NCBI GenBank assembly: GCA_021432635.1
Contig: MU270069.1
Location: 186,001-250,000 of the forward strand
Direction: 5' to 3'
Origin: Thozetella sp. PMI_491
Taxonomy: Eukaryota > Ascomycota > Sordariomycetes > Chaetosphaeriales > Chaetosphaeriaceae
Length of the DNA: 64,000 bases
Both the position numbers and the translations under genes were made by a program. A model generated the notes under the pieces. The model saw nothing but the letters and a program-made list of their open reading frames with translations, had not been told where the DNA came from and made no database searches. Positions 9,040 to 21,100 of the stretch are shown here, one piece after another. How positions within the stretch are numbered: the stretch's first letter is position 1; every line of letters begins with the position of its first letter.

Positions 9040-10941
9040 GGCGTTCTCCTGAGGGGTCTTGGCCGTGGCAGCGGGGCTGTTTGCGGACGAGGAAACCGAG
9101 GAGCTCGACAGATGCCGGGCGATCTGGGTGGTTCTTGAGGCGGAAATGTTGGAGGTGGCGAGCGAGTTCACCCTGGGCCGGAGCTGGCAAGGTGAAATCA
9201 ATGGTGAAAAATGAGGGGTGAGAGTGGGTGTTGTGGCGGCCGTCGACAACGCAGCGGAGGTAAGAGCAAAACCTGAAGGAGGGGGAGGGGCAGCTGCAGA
9301 GGGGGATGGAGATTTGCTTAAAATGTGCGACGCCACCGCGATAGCTCTTAATTGGTTAGGCCGGCACACCGGCGGCATAGGCTGGGCTGCAAATGGGGCT
9401 GGCTGTCTGAAGGCTATCGATGTCGGCTGGCATTGCCGGCGCAGTACCCGCGGCAGCAGCCTTTGCTTCTGCGGCTGCATTCTGGCCGCTGTTCCTTTCG
9501 TCCTACCCCGGGCCTCCTATGTCGCGCTGCGCTTGTAGGACCGACCAGCCGGCTCCGTCCCAGAGACTCGGATGACGAGAGTGAGGCCGCGAAAATCCAA
9601 TGCAGACTTTCGGAGCCCGCGAACTGCCCTAGACGCCTGGGATAAGACCTCTCAGACTGGCAGATCTCGCAGGCCGGAGCTAAGGAATCGGGAGGTAGTG
9701 GGGAGCAACCTGGAGGCCCCCTTTTCGCCGTAGGGTGGTACTTGCCGTGCAAGCTTTGGCGAAGCTGTTTAGCTGCCAAGCGCGCAACACCCACTCGGTT
9801 ACAAAAGCAGGCCGTCCCGGTCCAAATTCCTCGACCTTCGCGCGTTGGGTCTCCAGTTCTGGAGAGCGGGCTGCGGATTGTGCTTCAATCGAGTCGCGAT
9901 GGTGATGTTGCCAGAGGATGGTTCATTAAGTCACATGCGAAATAAAAATAACGTAATCCAAAAGCGAGTGACGAATTTTCCACCACCCCCAACTTAAAAA
10001 CCAGCTATATTTACACCACAACGTCACGAATCGACCACGATTTACTCGCAGATGGAGGAATCGGAAGCTTCTATAGCCTCTAGGCACGTACAGATCGTAT
10101 AGCCTGGCTTTCTACACCCCCCACAGCACCGTAGCTTCGTAGCAGCCCCCTTCGTACGAACCCCACCACTACGTAATTCGCTGGCTAGCTGGTCATCCAC
10201 ATCCATTTGATCGAGTATATCAACAGCTTCCTGAACCGCAAGGGACCCCCGAAGCCGTATATGTATGAGTTTGGCCCTCTTATGCTTGCTAAGTGCTTTG
10301 TTGGCTTTATAAGCTGTTGTAAGCTCCGTATGTAAAAGAGCTAGTTGGTGTGCGACGGCCATTGCACCTTTGGCCAGCTTATCCACAGCAACTAGTATGT
10401 GGGTGGGGGGACTGTTTTGGTGGGCTGCTTGCTATACGTGGAGGCACCACACACTCTTGGGTTTTGGGGTGTATACATACTGCAGGTAGTCAGTAATAAA
10501 TGACCTCACATGGCAACCGTATACCTGACGATTTTTACATATATATGACAATCCCAGAACAACTCATAACTCAGATTAATCACGCGAGGATTTGCACCAA
10601 CAATGACCATGGTCGACCCAAGGGTATAGATCGAGCCACAGCCTGAAGGGGGGGTATTAGCTGCTATGAAATGACCCAACGCCCTCGACCGACTCGTAGA
10701 CATCGTCAATTCAAAGTCATATCCGGAATGGGGATGACCACAATTGAGAGGGAAAAAAAAACAATAACACGCATGGTAGTAGGTTGGATGTCGTTTCACC
10801 GGTCCCTAAACGCCTGCTTTCCCCGACTCTTCTCATGCACTCATCACTGGTCCCTCCCCTCTCACACCACCATTTGTCTTGCGGCAACACCCCGTCATCG
10901 AGCTCACCATGGGGTTGCAACCGGTAATCATCTTCCCGCGA
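9040..10941. other. Intergenic with transposon relic
   Basis: This is upstream DNA of the pyrophosphatase gene, including the open-frame N-terminal extension at 9040-9480, followed by AT-richer sequence. The decayed transposase tail lies at 10042-10490. The rest is 3' flank of the Munc13-like gene. No other gene is supported. Confidence 0.5.
10042..10490 (-). mobile_element. Relic of a Fot1/Pogo-type transposase gene (C-terminal tail)
   Basis: On the minus strand, an open stretch ending in a stop at 10042 reads AVDKLAKGAMAVAHQLALL, then ANKALSKHKRAKLIHIRLRG and SLAVQEAVDI. It closes with a Cys-rich end CCGGCRKPGYTICTC. This order (helix, basic ALSKxxRAK patch, Cys/His knuckle) is that of the C-terminal tail of fungal Pogo/Fot1 transposases. 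There is no ATG start and the helix-turn-helix and DDE core are absent. Faint coding resemblance continues upstream to about 10490 with frame breaks. It is therefore a truncated, inactive remnant. The surrounding DNA is AT-richer than the genes. Confidence 0.7.
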
Positions 10942-13900
10942 CTACCGCTTTGGCAGGTTGTTCCGGCCGTAGAGCGCGCCGCCGAAAGCCGGCCCAGAGT
11001 TCCACCCCTGGTTGACACTCCGCTGTACAATCAGGGCGGCAGCTTGGGTAGCCGCCATGCGCTCCTTCTGCCGGTGGCGCTCCTTGAGATAGTTGACCGC
11101 CTCGGGTCGCATACGGAGAATACGGAGAATCATATCGTCGCTAGGCTCCGCTTGCGCCTCCTTGCGCTTCTCCTCCTTTGCCCGCCGCATCGTGCCCAGA
11201 TTGCGGCTCATCATGATGCTCTTGCCGCGTCGGATCGTACCCAGGCTGCCAAAGCCTCCGGCTCCGCTGAAAGTGGATCCGAAAGTCGGTGGTGCTGATA
11301 GTCGATTGCTGGCAAGGCCGGCGTTGGAGGCCTGCATCTGCTGCTGTTGGCGCTGAGCAGTGGCGGCCGCCATGCGCTCCGATGTGCGAATCAGATTCTC
11401 GGTCGAGTCGAAATAGAAGAAGTTGAGCGACGCAAGCTCGTGCCACTTCGGCGACTTCAGGACGTCCGCCGGCACTCCTAGGACTTCGCCATGCTCGTCC
11501 TTGGCATTGAAGAACTCAAAGAGGAGCTCAAGCCATCGGAAGACAACGTCGAGCTCAGCTTGGGTGAGCGGCTTCTGGGCGGATGGTTTTTCCGACAACG
11601 GCGGGACCAGCAGGCTCTCGATGGCCATCAGCACCTCTTTCCATAACCGATTCATGACAGCCAGCATCGTCGCATCGGTCAATGTCTGCTTCATGATGGC
11701 AAAGTTCTCGTCGAAATAGGTGAACAGCGATTGAAGCGCATTCTCAACGTCTGTAGGGGTCACGGCGGGCGTGTTTGGCTGCCGCTTCTTCCATAGATTG
11801 GCCATAGAAGCCGCCAGTCCTTTACTTAGCAGTCCACGCAAGGCCTCTCGAGACAGCGATGCGTTAATATGTTGATTCAGCTAGGAGAGAGTCAGTCTGG
11901 CAGCCTGCTTCGGACCAATGAGTATGCATAGGATGCACGTACCTTGTCAGTGATTTTGCGAACCATGTCGCGCTCTGTCCTTTTCAGGTGCCTGAAGGCT
12001 TTGCCGAAATAAAACTCGATATCGTCTCGCTCGCCTTCCATGCTCACTCGGAGGAGCAGGCGTCCCTGGGTATCAAGATCCAACCAAAACTCGCGCGGGA
12101 GGTAATCACTGAAGTGGACTGGGTCGAGTTTGATAGACGTCCTCCCGACGAAGTCGTGGTCGCCAAATGTGTCATAGTCCCAGATGGTGGCGATAATATT
12201 GATTGGGCCGGTCACGGTGATGTCAATAGACTCATCCCAGCGAGGATTGAGATTGCGCATGACGATCCGCGTCTTGGCTAGCCGCTTCTGGTACTCGTCA
12301 CCAAGCACGACATAGGGATCGCTGGTTCCGCTTGGATCGCAAGCCTTCAAATCCTCGGCCTCCACAATCTTGACGGTGAACACGTACTTGCCCGGTTTCC
12401 TGACCTGGGCCTTTGGCCCGTCGACCCGCCGGAGGACGTCAGCACAGCCGTCTACATTGATGGTCTTCTCAAGCTTGTCCAGTGCTTGCATGGCATATTC
12501 AATGTTATTCAGTTTGATAAAAGACTGCTCCGTGGTTAGACATATGGAATTGGAAGTCTACTATATGATGGAGGATTGGGGGTGCACGTACCTCGGGGTA
12601 GAACTGGAAAGGTTCTACTTTTTCCCTTGTGTTCCAAGCGTCTTTGGCATACTGCAGGAACTTCTCCTGTGCCGTCTGGGCAGCCATGGCAGCCTCCTGA
12701 GCCGATTGACGATCCATCTCCTTCGCGAAGCGCTGCTCGACAATCTCGCAATAGCGACCGAGGCCAGCGGCAAATGCCTTGGCGAGCGCGGTCATGAACC
12801 GAGCGTGGTGGACGTCGTCGTCCCACTCCAACTGGAACACTTGGTCCACTGTTTGGTTAAAGAGGGTGAATGTGTCAATAATCGATACACTGTGTCGCTC
12901 GTCATCGGTAGGAATGCCGTCAGCATTTTGGGCTCGAGCCTGGAACTGGTCCTGCTTGATGGCCTCTTCGACAAACTCCTCCATCCGATGTTCGGCGTTC
13001 TTGATCCATCGCCAGACAAATTCGTCCAAGAGACTCTCGATATGGAAAGCAAAAGGCTTATTCGGGAGGGATTCGACGTGGATCTTGCGAATCTCTACCA
13101 GCTCCTTATAAAGGTCGAAGCCGTCCTGGAGCTCCACCTCGGTCTCACGCTCCTTGGCCACTTGAATGACCCTTTTGATAAACTCATGAGCGTCCTCCTC
13201 GAAACTCGGGAACATAGTCTCGACAAGCACCTTGAATGGGCTAACCCCCATGATCTCGGGATTCTTGCGGTAGCGCTTCTTGATCCTCTCGCACAGAGCC
13301 ACGACGGCCTTCCCAAGCTCGACGACGTGCAAGAAGTTCCAGTCCTCTTGGCTCCTCGGAATGTTATCGTCTAGGGCCCTGCGGTACGCCTGAGCGGCTT
13401 GGCCGCGGAGGGCATTCGCTAGTTGCTGGGAGTACTCGGCCGCATCCGCCTCTCGTTGGGAGAAGGCGGGGTCGCTGTAGATGTGCGCGTGGAGAACGGT
13501 CATGACCACAGCGACGGACGGTGGCTTCGGCTCGTAACACTTCATGAGCAGGGTGAAGAGATCACGGAGCAGAGCGTCGTTCAGTTCTTTGAGAGTCTGC
13601 CTGTAGGTAGCGTATTCCGTCATTGTCCAGCTGCTCGGGTCCAATTCGGGGAGCGGCAGGCCGTACCCATGCACAAGCGGCGGCTTCTTCGGCTGTTGCA
13701 CTGGTTCCTTGATATAGGTGAGGCAAACGTCCAACTGTTCTGCTGTGATCTCTTGGTCCAAAAACTTCTTGGTGGTCACCTCAGCCAAGGTAATGTGCCT
13801 GGTGAACTGCGGGATGCGCCATCGAACAGCGAGCTCAGTGAGAAGTTCTGTCGACTGTTCCGAGAGTGGAAGGAACGGGAGCGATGGGTCCGAATGCAGA

Positions 13901-15204
13901 AGGTCATACGACACGCAGTACTGGAGTATCGTCTTGTAAAAGGACCGTGGGTCCGCGGGGATGAATGTGTAATTCGGCTCGTCGACGTTCCTGATGCTCG
14001 ATGTGTCATCTAGGGCCAAGGACCCGAAGCTCAGATCAAATCCAGGAGCGTCGGGCTCTGTGTTGGCGAGCAGCTTGCTAAGATCTGCGTACGCCTGCTC
14101 CTCTCCGTACAGCGACTGGGGCCGAAGTGGTAAGGGCTTTTCGTCCGGGCCGGTCAGTTGCCCTCGCAGCTCCGGCCGCACGGCTAGAATCTCAGCCATG
14201 ATCCGGACCAGGTGGGGAGTCTCGCTCTTCTTCCATTCCACAAAAGCGTCGTCGAGGTCGAAGTCGGAGCGCTTCAGGCTGCCGGCCATGTTCGTCGACA
14301 AGCGGAATTGATACGCCTTGTAGTCTTTGAGGGCAGCTTCTTCGGTCCAAAACGTAAGGTTAGAATCGATGTCTGCCTGGACCTGCGAGTTAGACAGGCC
14401 AAATATCTTGGCTACAACCTGGACCATCGGCATGTCCTTGAGCTCGTAGCTCAGCGGGACCTCGACCTCGACAAAGGAATGGTCACCTTGTTGGCCGGTA
14501 TCGATGTAGAGGTCTTGGTCGTTAGTCAGGAGTTTATTCTCGAGCGTACTGAGGCTCTTCATCAGCTCCGGCCTTCCGGATTCTGCCCCAAGGTCACGGA
14601 GGATGCTGGACAGCAGCCTAACGAACATGGCCAGGTGTCTATCGACCAGCATCTTCCAGGAATGATCCTCCGGGGCCTTCCCACGGCCCTGCGCCTTGGT
14701 AGCGGAGGTGTAAAAGATGAGCACCAACGGCTCGATCTTGCGATCCTTGTCAATCGTCTTTTGGAAGTCCTTGGCGGTAAAGGCCGTGTACGCCTCGGCA
14801 AATGTCCGCTTGACGGCGGCATCGTTGAAGCCAGGCAGTTTCTCGACGCCCCGCAGGACGCCCGACATTCTCTTCTCGAGGGCGGAGCGGAAGCTATGGG
14901 GGAGCTTCATGGTGCTGCTCGAGGCGGTGCCGGTGGGGACAAACTCCTTCATGAGGTCGCCGACACTCGAGGTATAGGCTCGCTGGACTGGCTTTGGGGC
15001 AGCGACATATTCTTTGCGCTTCTTTCGAGGCTGGAGGAGATAATTGAGGAAGGCGACGCGGAGCGCAAACGAGTAGGCCTCATCGTAGCTGACGACGAAT
15101 TGGCGGGCTCTTGATGTCGCGCGGCTTCGACCGCCCTCTCGTGTGCTCTGCACGCTGCCTAGGCGGCGGGCGGGGTTGTACGAGTGCCGAGAGGCGGAAG
15201 ACAT
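10942..15204 (-). CDS. ync13: Munc13/Ync13-like protein with C2 domain inside the MUN (DUF810) region
   Basis: Three exons: 15204-12592, 12524-11943, 11880-10942; 1,377 residues. Fungal UNC-13/Ync13 proteins act at the plasma membrane in vesicle exocytosis and cytokinesis. Exon 1 holds the helical DUF810/MUN region (for example SYDEAYSFALRVAFLNYLLQ, FVWRWIKNAEHRMEEFVEEA). Exon 2 carries a C2 domain at about 917-1020 (KYVFTVKIVEAEDLKACDPS, GTSDPYVVLGDEYQK, NLNPRWDES) with the Asp-rich calcium-loop pattern. Exon 3 contains a second MHD-like helical region (LFTYFDENFAIMKQTL) and a basic, disordered tail. ATG at 15204 is the first true ATG; upstream open sequence starts only with non-ATG codons. 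Exon 2 may instead begin three bases earlier (tandem GAGCAG acceptor). Confidence 0.87.
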
Positions 15205-16897
15205 GGCGGCGGCGCTGGTGTGGACAGGTGGAAGGTTTGCTGTCGAGGGAATCGCGGATATGGGGGAGGGGTTTCGACGGGTAGCGTCTGGTTCGTTCAA
15301 TCACCGGACGCCACCCCGTTCATATTTCATGTGATATGGATCGACGGTATTGGCTTGGCGCGCTGCAATCGTGAACATGTAACACGAGTATGAGGAGACG
15401 GCAGCCCGAGTCGGGCGGTCTTGAATGTTGAACCCTGGGCCGGCGGGGGAGCGAGGTGGGAGGGACGAGGTCTTGTCGCCGGTCGGCGTCGGGGAGGGGC
15501 AAAAGTGATGTGGGAAAGGAGGAGGCTCCGACGCACATCAGGCGGATAGGGACGGTGATATCATATCAAGACCCCCACATTTTTGGGAGCCCAAATGCCT
15601 CCCAAAACCACTGCGCCAACACTGTGGGCCGTCAGCTACAACAAGGCCCCTGCTTTTTCGGGTTTTTCTTTACGGAGCATCAAGCGCTGTGGTCCCTCAA
15701 GCCCCTCACTTGCCCAAAACGAGTACAGGGAGCAGCATACACTAACCGCCGCGAGACTTGGTGTCCGGCTATTTACGTATTGTACCCCGTAAAGACGCTA
15801 TCTATTACTACCGCCTCCCTTGACAGATGACGAGGTGAGGCAGGCAAGGGACGAAAAAGGGCCTTATTCGGTAGCTTACCAGAGACGTGGTTCCACGCTT
15901 CGTGTTCTGACCTTTCTCTCCCCCATTAAACCGACTCGGGCCCACACGAGAGTTGTATTAATCGACCGACCTACTTTGCTCCCCATGAAGTAAATTTCCC
16001 CGGTGGCCCGCCGTTCTGTTTTTTGTGTATTTTGGGGTGCTGTGGGAGGGATTGCTCACTGAGTGCAAGATGCATCTGCCTGCTTTGCTGGCTAGCCTTG
16101 CGAGCCTTGCCTCGCTGACCGCCCCCGACGCATTTGCTGTAGGTGAGGTAGGCCACGCAATTTGGTGGTTTTTAGACTGGAGATGTCGCAAAGCTAACAG
16201 GCCCAACTCGCCAGGCCTACTTGGCCCCTTTGTGAACATACGAGGTGGCAAACTCATCGATAAGGTACGAGGCTCTCGCATCCGGCTCGCTGAGGAACTA
16301 AACCGGAAGTGGTGGTAGGTTCAGGATGGTTCACGAGAATCAAAGCCACCAGCGTAGATGGACTGAAACCGTCCTCCCACCTCAAGAGTGCCTTTTGGTC
16401 TTTGTTCTGATTTCCTGAAATTGTAATTGTACTGTCCCGATTTGAGCATATGGTTTGCTTCCGCAGCGGACGCGGACGGCCTTAATGAGCGGGAATACAC
16501 GATGCCGGCGAGCCGCCGAGGGCCGAAGATGCCATACACAGGCACCAAGGCAACTGAAATAGAACGCCGGGGGCCCAACGGGCCGTGGAGTCTCATATCG
16601 GTTCGGAACGCTGGGGACCTGGCATGGCTAGCTGGCCCTATGCAGATCAGTACGGAGGTGATATTCTGTAGTAATTACGGAGTAGATCGATGACTTTAAA
16701 GAAGGCCAGCATCAGGGCCACACATGTGGCCAGGATTTCTGTTTCATGGTACTTGGGGCTGCCCAAACGAACCGACTTTCTCGTGGAGTGAGCGAGCAAT
16801 GCCCTAGGCGTGATCGCTCTCACTGGTCAAGGCCTTTGTGGTCATACCACAAACCAAAATGTGTGCTAATTAAGACTTGAGTACCTAAGGTGGGCAA

Positions 16898-17024
16898 GGT
16901 ACAGGGCCAACTACATAGTAGGAGACAAAAAGGCTAAGAACAAGCCTGCGGGGCTGGTTATTAGCCTTCAAGCTCTCATGCCTGGCCGGCCTTTGCATTG
17001 CACCAAGCTAAATCATCCATGGGG
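16898..17024 (-). repeat. Dispersed repeat, copy C (about 127 bp, inverted)
   Basis: Read on the minus strand it starts near TTAGCTTGGTGCAATGCAAA and continues through a stretch identical to copy A over AGGCCGGCCAGGCATGAGAG. It then diverges towards 16898. By hand, 13 differences from copy A occur in 80 bases and 11 of them are transitions. It sits next to CCTAAGGTAGGTAGG tracts. Confidence 0.7.
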
Positions 17025-17624
17025 TGAATTGTATGCCTCATAGCGCACCTTAGGGTCATCGCAAAACAAATACCTAAGGTAGGTAGGCTCAGCCCACTAG
17101 TGTGTGCTTATGAACCAGCCCCAGCCAGGATACTGGCGCACATGTGCCAGGCGCGTGCAAAGGTCTCGGGGCCTGTGCAGGGCGCGATAAGAGATTACGG
17201 GAGGGAGGTGCCGAGCGTGCTGCGTGCTGCGTGACATCATTGCTGTGGCCAGTGGCTTACGAGGCTTCTTGTGCGAGAACCCTCTCGGCTAGCTCTTACT
17301 GGCAGGGCCCCAAAGAGAAAATTGTCGTATTAATAAATCAAGGGCCTTTACGAGCCCACTCGCACGGCGGGAGAGCCAAGGGAGGCAAAGATTCATCAAC
17401 AAAGTGGCTTTGCCGTCTGGGGGATAGGTACGGACCTACAGCAGGCAGGCACGCGGCAAAGGATCTAGTGCACTCTGGAACGCCTCTCCGCTCAAATGGA
17501 ACGTCGAGGGAGGATCACCGTTCGAACGGGTCAGGGCTGCAAGCATGAAAAAAAAATTTAGGCTTATCGAACTCTTCGCAAGCACGATCTGACTGGCCGG
17601 AAATAACCTAAAAATATGCTGTGC

Positions 17625-17670
17625 CTTGCCTAGGTAGGTACCTACCTACCTACTTTGAGGTCCTTACCTA
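17625..17670. repeat. CCTAGGTAGGTACCTACCTACC low-complexity palindromic tract
   Basis: The sequence is built from AGGT/ACCT units arranged as an imperfect palindrome around GGTACC. Related tracts occur near 2840, 17085, 38462, 38590-38690 and 59524. Confidence 0.75.
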
Positions 17671-18119
17671 AAGTTCAAAAGATCAAGGCCTAGACCGAAT
17701 CCAAGGAATCGAACAAAAAGGCGGTCTTAGCTCACCTCGAGCTCAGCAGACCGTTGGGTTGTGGAGTGGAGGCACCTGGCTTGTAGTCTTCTTTAGTTCT
17801 TCGTGGTAGAATCTTAGGCACTACCTATAGGGGCGGTGCTTGGCGTTGGTCGAGTCTCGAGGCACCCGTTTTTGGGACGGATTGCCAGTCTTGCAGGGTC
17901 TCAAACCTGGATACGCATCTCTAACGAAGCCCCCCTGGCTACTGCCCCCCCAAGACAAGCCCCCTCCCCCCCAAAAGACCCCGCAACGCCATTTCGGCCA
18001 GTGCATGTCCAGTCGCTCCTGCTCGATGCGTCGCTCCTCTCGATCCTCGACGAACTTCATCCCTTGCACCCTCCAACTCTCTTTGAAGGGCGCCCCGTGC
18101 CAGCGAGTCCGTCTTCGCC

Positions 18120-21100
18120 ATGGGCAACGTCAGCAGCACGCCCGAAGAGGGCGCGTCGCTCTATCTCAGAGACCCAAACCGATGTGAGTTGCCTAACCCG
18201 TTGCACGTTGACCGAGATCGCACTCGCACGCCGCTTTGGCCTCACTCTCTCTCTCGCCGACGCATACTGCCACCCTGTGACGAGCCAACAGTGCGGGATC
18301 CGAAATGAATGACTGATGTCGCGTCCTAGTATCCATCTCCTCGGTCGTCATCACTAGCCCGCGCAAGCGCACATCAATCAACATTGTTCCCAATGCATAT
18401 CCCGCTACCCGAGTATCTGCAACGAGAGCCATCGGTGACAACACCCCAGTCGAGTTCGTCCAGGTACGCATATGCGCCGTGTCTCCCGGGCTACTACCCG
18501 CGATCTCGTCGCACCCGCTGACCTTATGCCCTAGGACCCGGACACGCTGAGCTCGCCCGCGGGCCCCAGCTTCCTCCTCAAGCTGGCCAACGACGACGAC
18601 CTCATCTTCACCTTTACCTTCATCATTCGGCAAGCACAGCAGGCCCTCCCCGGTGCCCCAGGTTCCCCCGAGGTTGTCACCCCTGTCGATACCAATATCA
18701 ACGGCTTGACGTATGTCTATGCCTCTACCTCTCGCGAAGTCGAAAACCTAGTCACGCGAGAATTCCACGCCGACCCCAATCTGCATAAAAATTCCAATGT
18801 TGAGCTAGTGGGGGATTACAGCACAGGAGGGAGTCCACTGGTATCCTTTGAGTGGACATGGCGGTGGAAGCCTCCAAGAAACATCGAGGACAAGGGCGGG
18901 GGCTGGAGGAACTCATGCAGCGTACTTCTTCCCTAATCCCGCAGTCCCCAGTGGGTAGTGGCTGACAGGTAGCGACCAGTTTGTCGAGTACGACCAGCGA
19001 GCCCACCGGCTTGACACCCTCCTAAGTTTTTCGTTCTTCGTCGCCAGTATGTTGGACCTTTGGCTCCTAGGCAGACGACCTTCCTTATCCCTCGTTTCTA
19101 ACGGTGTACAGATACATCACCATATCTCAGCCAGCCGAATTCTCCCTCGCCTCCCATTCTGCTCAGTGCGCCACCTAAGCTGCGAGTGGTATCTGCGCAG
19201 TCTGTGGAGTCGCGCATCAGTGCCCAAGAGCTCGACGAGCCCCCCCTTTCCCCACAAGCGCCAGCCTTCGACACGAACAACGGGGCCCCATCATCTGCCC
19301 CTTCTTCCACTGCTGCGGTCAAGGAGGCTATCAAGGTGGATGTGTCGTGTCCCAGGCCGGGCGAGGACGTGGCCGTCTCGGACGACGGCCCGGTGTTCCG
19401 CGCTACCATCAAGGCTCTCGAGCAGAAGACCGGTAACATGCGGACCCAGATGAAGCGGTTGATAAAGAAAGCCGAACACGTGCACAGCGCCCAGGTCGAG
19501 GCAAACGATGCCTTCTCCAGTTTCATGGAGGCTCTCAAGGATGTAGCCTCGACCAACGCCAACGCGGTTCAACCTGCCATCGAGCATTACTTCGACAAGA
19601 TTGCGCGCGAGATTCTGCTGTACGAGCGGCAAAACGCCACCAACCTGCAGAAGATGGTCATCGACCCCATGAGTAAGCTATATCAGCTGGATATCAAGCA
19701 GGCTGAGGCGAAGAAGCGCGACTTTGAAGAAGAGAGCAAGGACTTCTACGCATATGTCAGCCGGTACCTTGGTCAGCGCCACGACTCGGTAAAGGCAAAG
19801 CAGAGCGATTCTAAGTACCAGACCAAGCGACGAAATTTTGAGCTCAAGCGCTTCGACTACTCCTCCTTCATGCAGGACTTGTCGGGCGGCCGGAAGGAGC
19901 AAGAAGTTCTCTCGCATCTAACCAAATATGCCGATGCACAGGCCCGTTGCTTCCTAGCCGCGTCAAAGAAAGTCGACGATCTCCTCCCGCAGCTACAGGC
20001 ACTATCGACGGAGGTGCAAGAGGCCGACAAAGAATATCAGTACCAGCGCCGCGAGCGGGAAGAGAAGCGAAGAGTCCTTGAGAAGAGCAATGTCTCATAC
20101 ATAGAGCCTGAGCCCGCAGCTACTACGGTGCCGGGAACGAACCCGATTAGCATCGCCAACGGCAACCAGGCGGGCTATAATCAGTCGACTTCCGACACAG
20201 AGCTCGGCCGCGCTGACAGCACTGGGTCGCAGCTAAGGGCCGTTCCGTCGGGTAACTCTGGGGGCAATCCCGGGGTAGGCGACCTGTCCAGGTCGCCAGG
20301 GAGCCTGTCGAGCCACCCATCGGTAAGCAGCCCGTCCCAGAACAACAAGTTCAGAGGCATTCGCGACCTAGAGGAGCGAGATCCAACGCAGGTTGCAAAT
20401 GCGGAGAAGATCGGCATGCAGAGGAAAGAGGGTCTTCTGTGGGCGCTCAACCGGCCAGGCGGTCATGTTGACCCTCGCAATTTGAATAAGCAAGGTTGGC
20501 ACAAGTAAGTAGACGGAACGCAACCCGCGCCGGCGGGTCCACTGTGCTAACCGCACCGCTAGATTCTGGATCGTTCTCGACCAGGGGAAGCTTTCCGAGT
20601 ACAGCAACTGGAAGCAGAAGCTCGACCTACACATGGATCCTATCGACTTGCGGATGGCTTCGGTGCGGGAGGCCAGGAATGCGGAGCGACGCTTCTGCTT
20701 CGAGGTCATAACACCCCAGTTCAAGCGCGTATACCAAGCAACATCGGAGGAAGACATGAACAGTTGGATCTTGGCTATCAACAATGCTCTCCAGAGCGCG
20801 GTCGAGGGACGTGCCTTCCGGGACAAGCCTGCGCCATCCCCGAACGATTCCGTCTTTAACAAAAAGGACATCGGCTCGGTGCTAACCGGAAAGATGCCGT
20901 CGGTTGGCCACGGCAGCCACTCTAGTCACGGGACGGTTGCCTTCCCTCTGAGACGCACTACCGTGGGCGCTCGCCCTGGCACTTCACGCGGCACCAGCTT
21001 CGACGATAATCCGGACAAGCTGCTGCAGATGCTGCGCGACAACGACCAGGGCAACTCGTGGTGTGCGGACTGTGGATCCAACGTCAAGGTAGAATGGAGC

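Larger units (their letters stand above)
15205..18119. other. Intergenic, 2.9 kb, divergent promoters and repeats
   Basis: This region lies between the divergent Munc13-like and ArfGAP genes. It contains the reverse-strand dispersed repeat (16898-17024) and CCTAGGTAGGTA-type tracts near 17085 and 17629-17656. Short open frames here (for example 17144-17548) show no family resemblance. The segment before 18120 is a pyrimidine-rich leader of the ArfGAP gene. Confidence 0.5.

Noticed and set aside
15204-15300. Extension of the Munc13-like protein by 32 residues
   Set aside because: The upstream frame begins with TTG, not ATG; the first ATG is at 15204.
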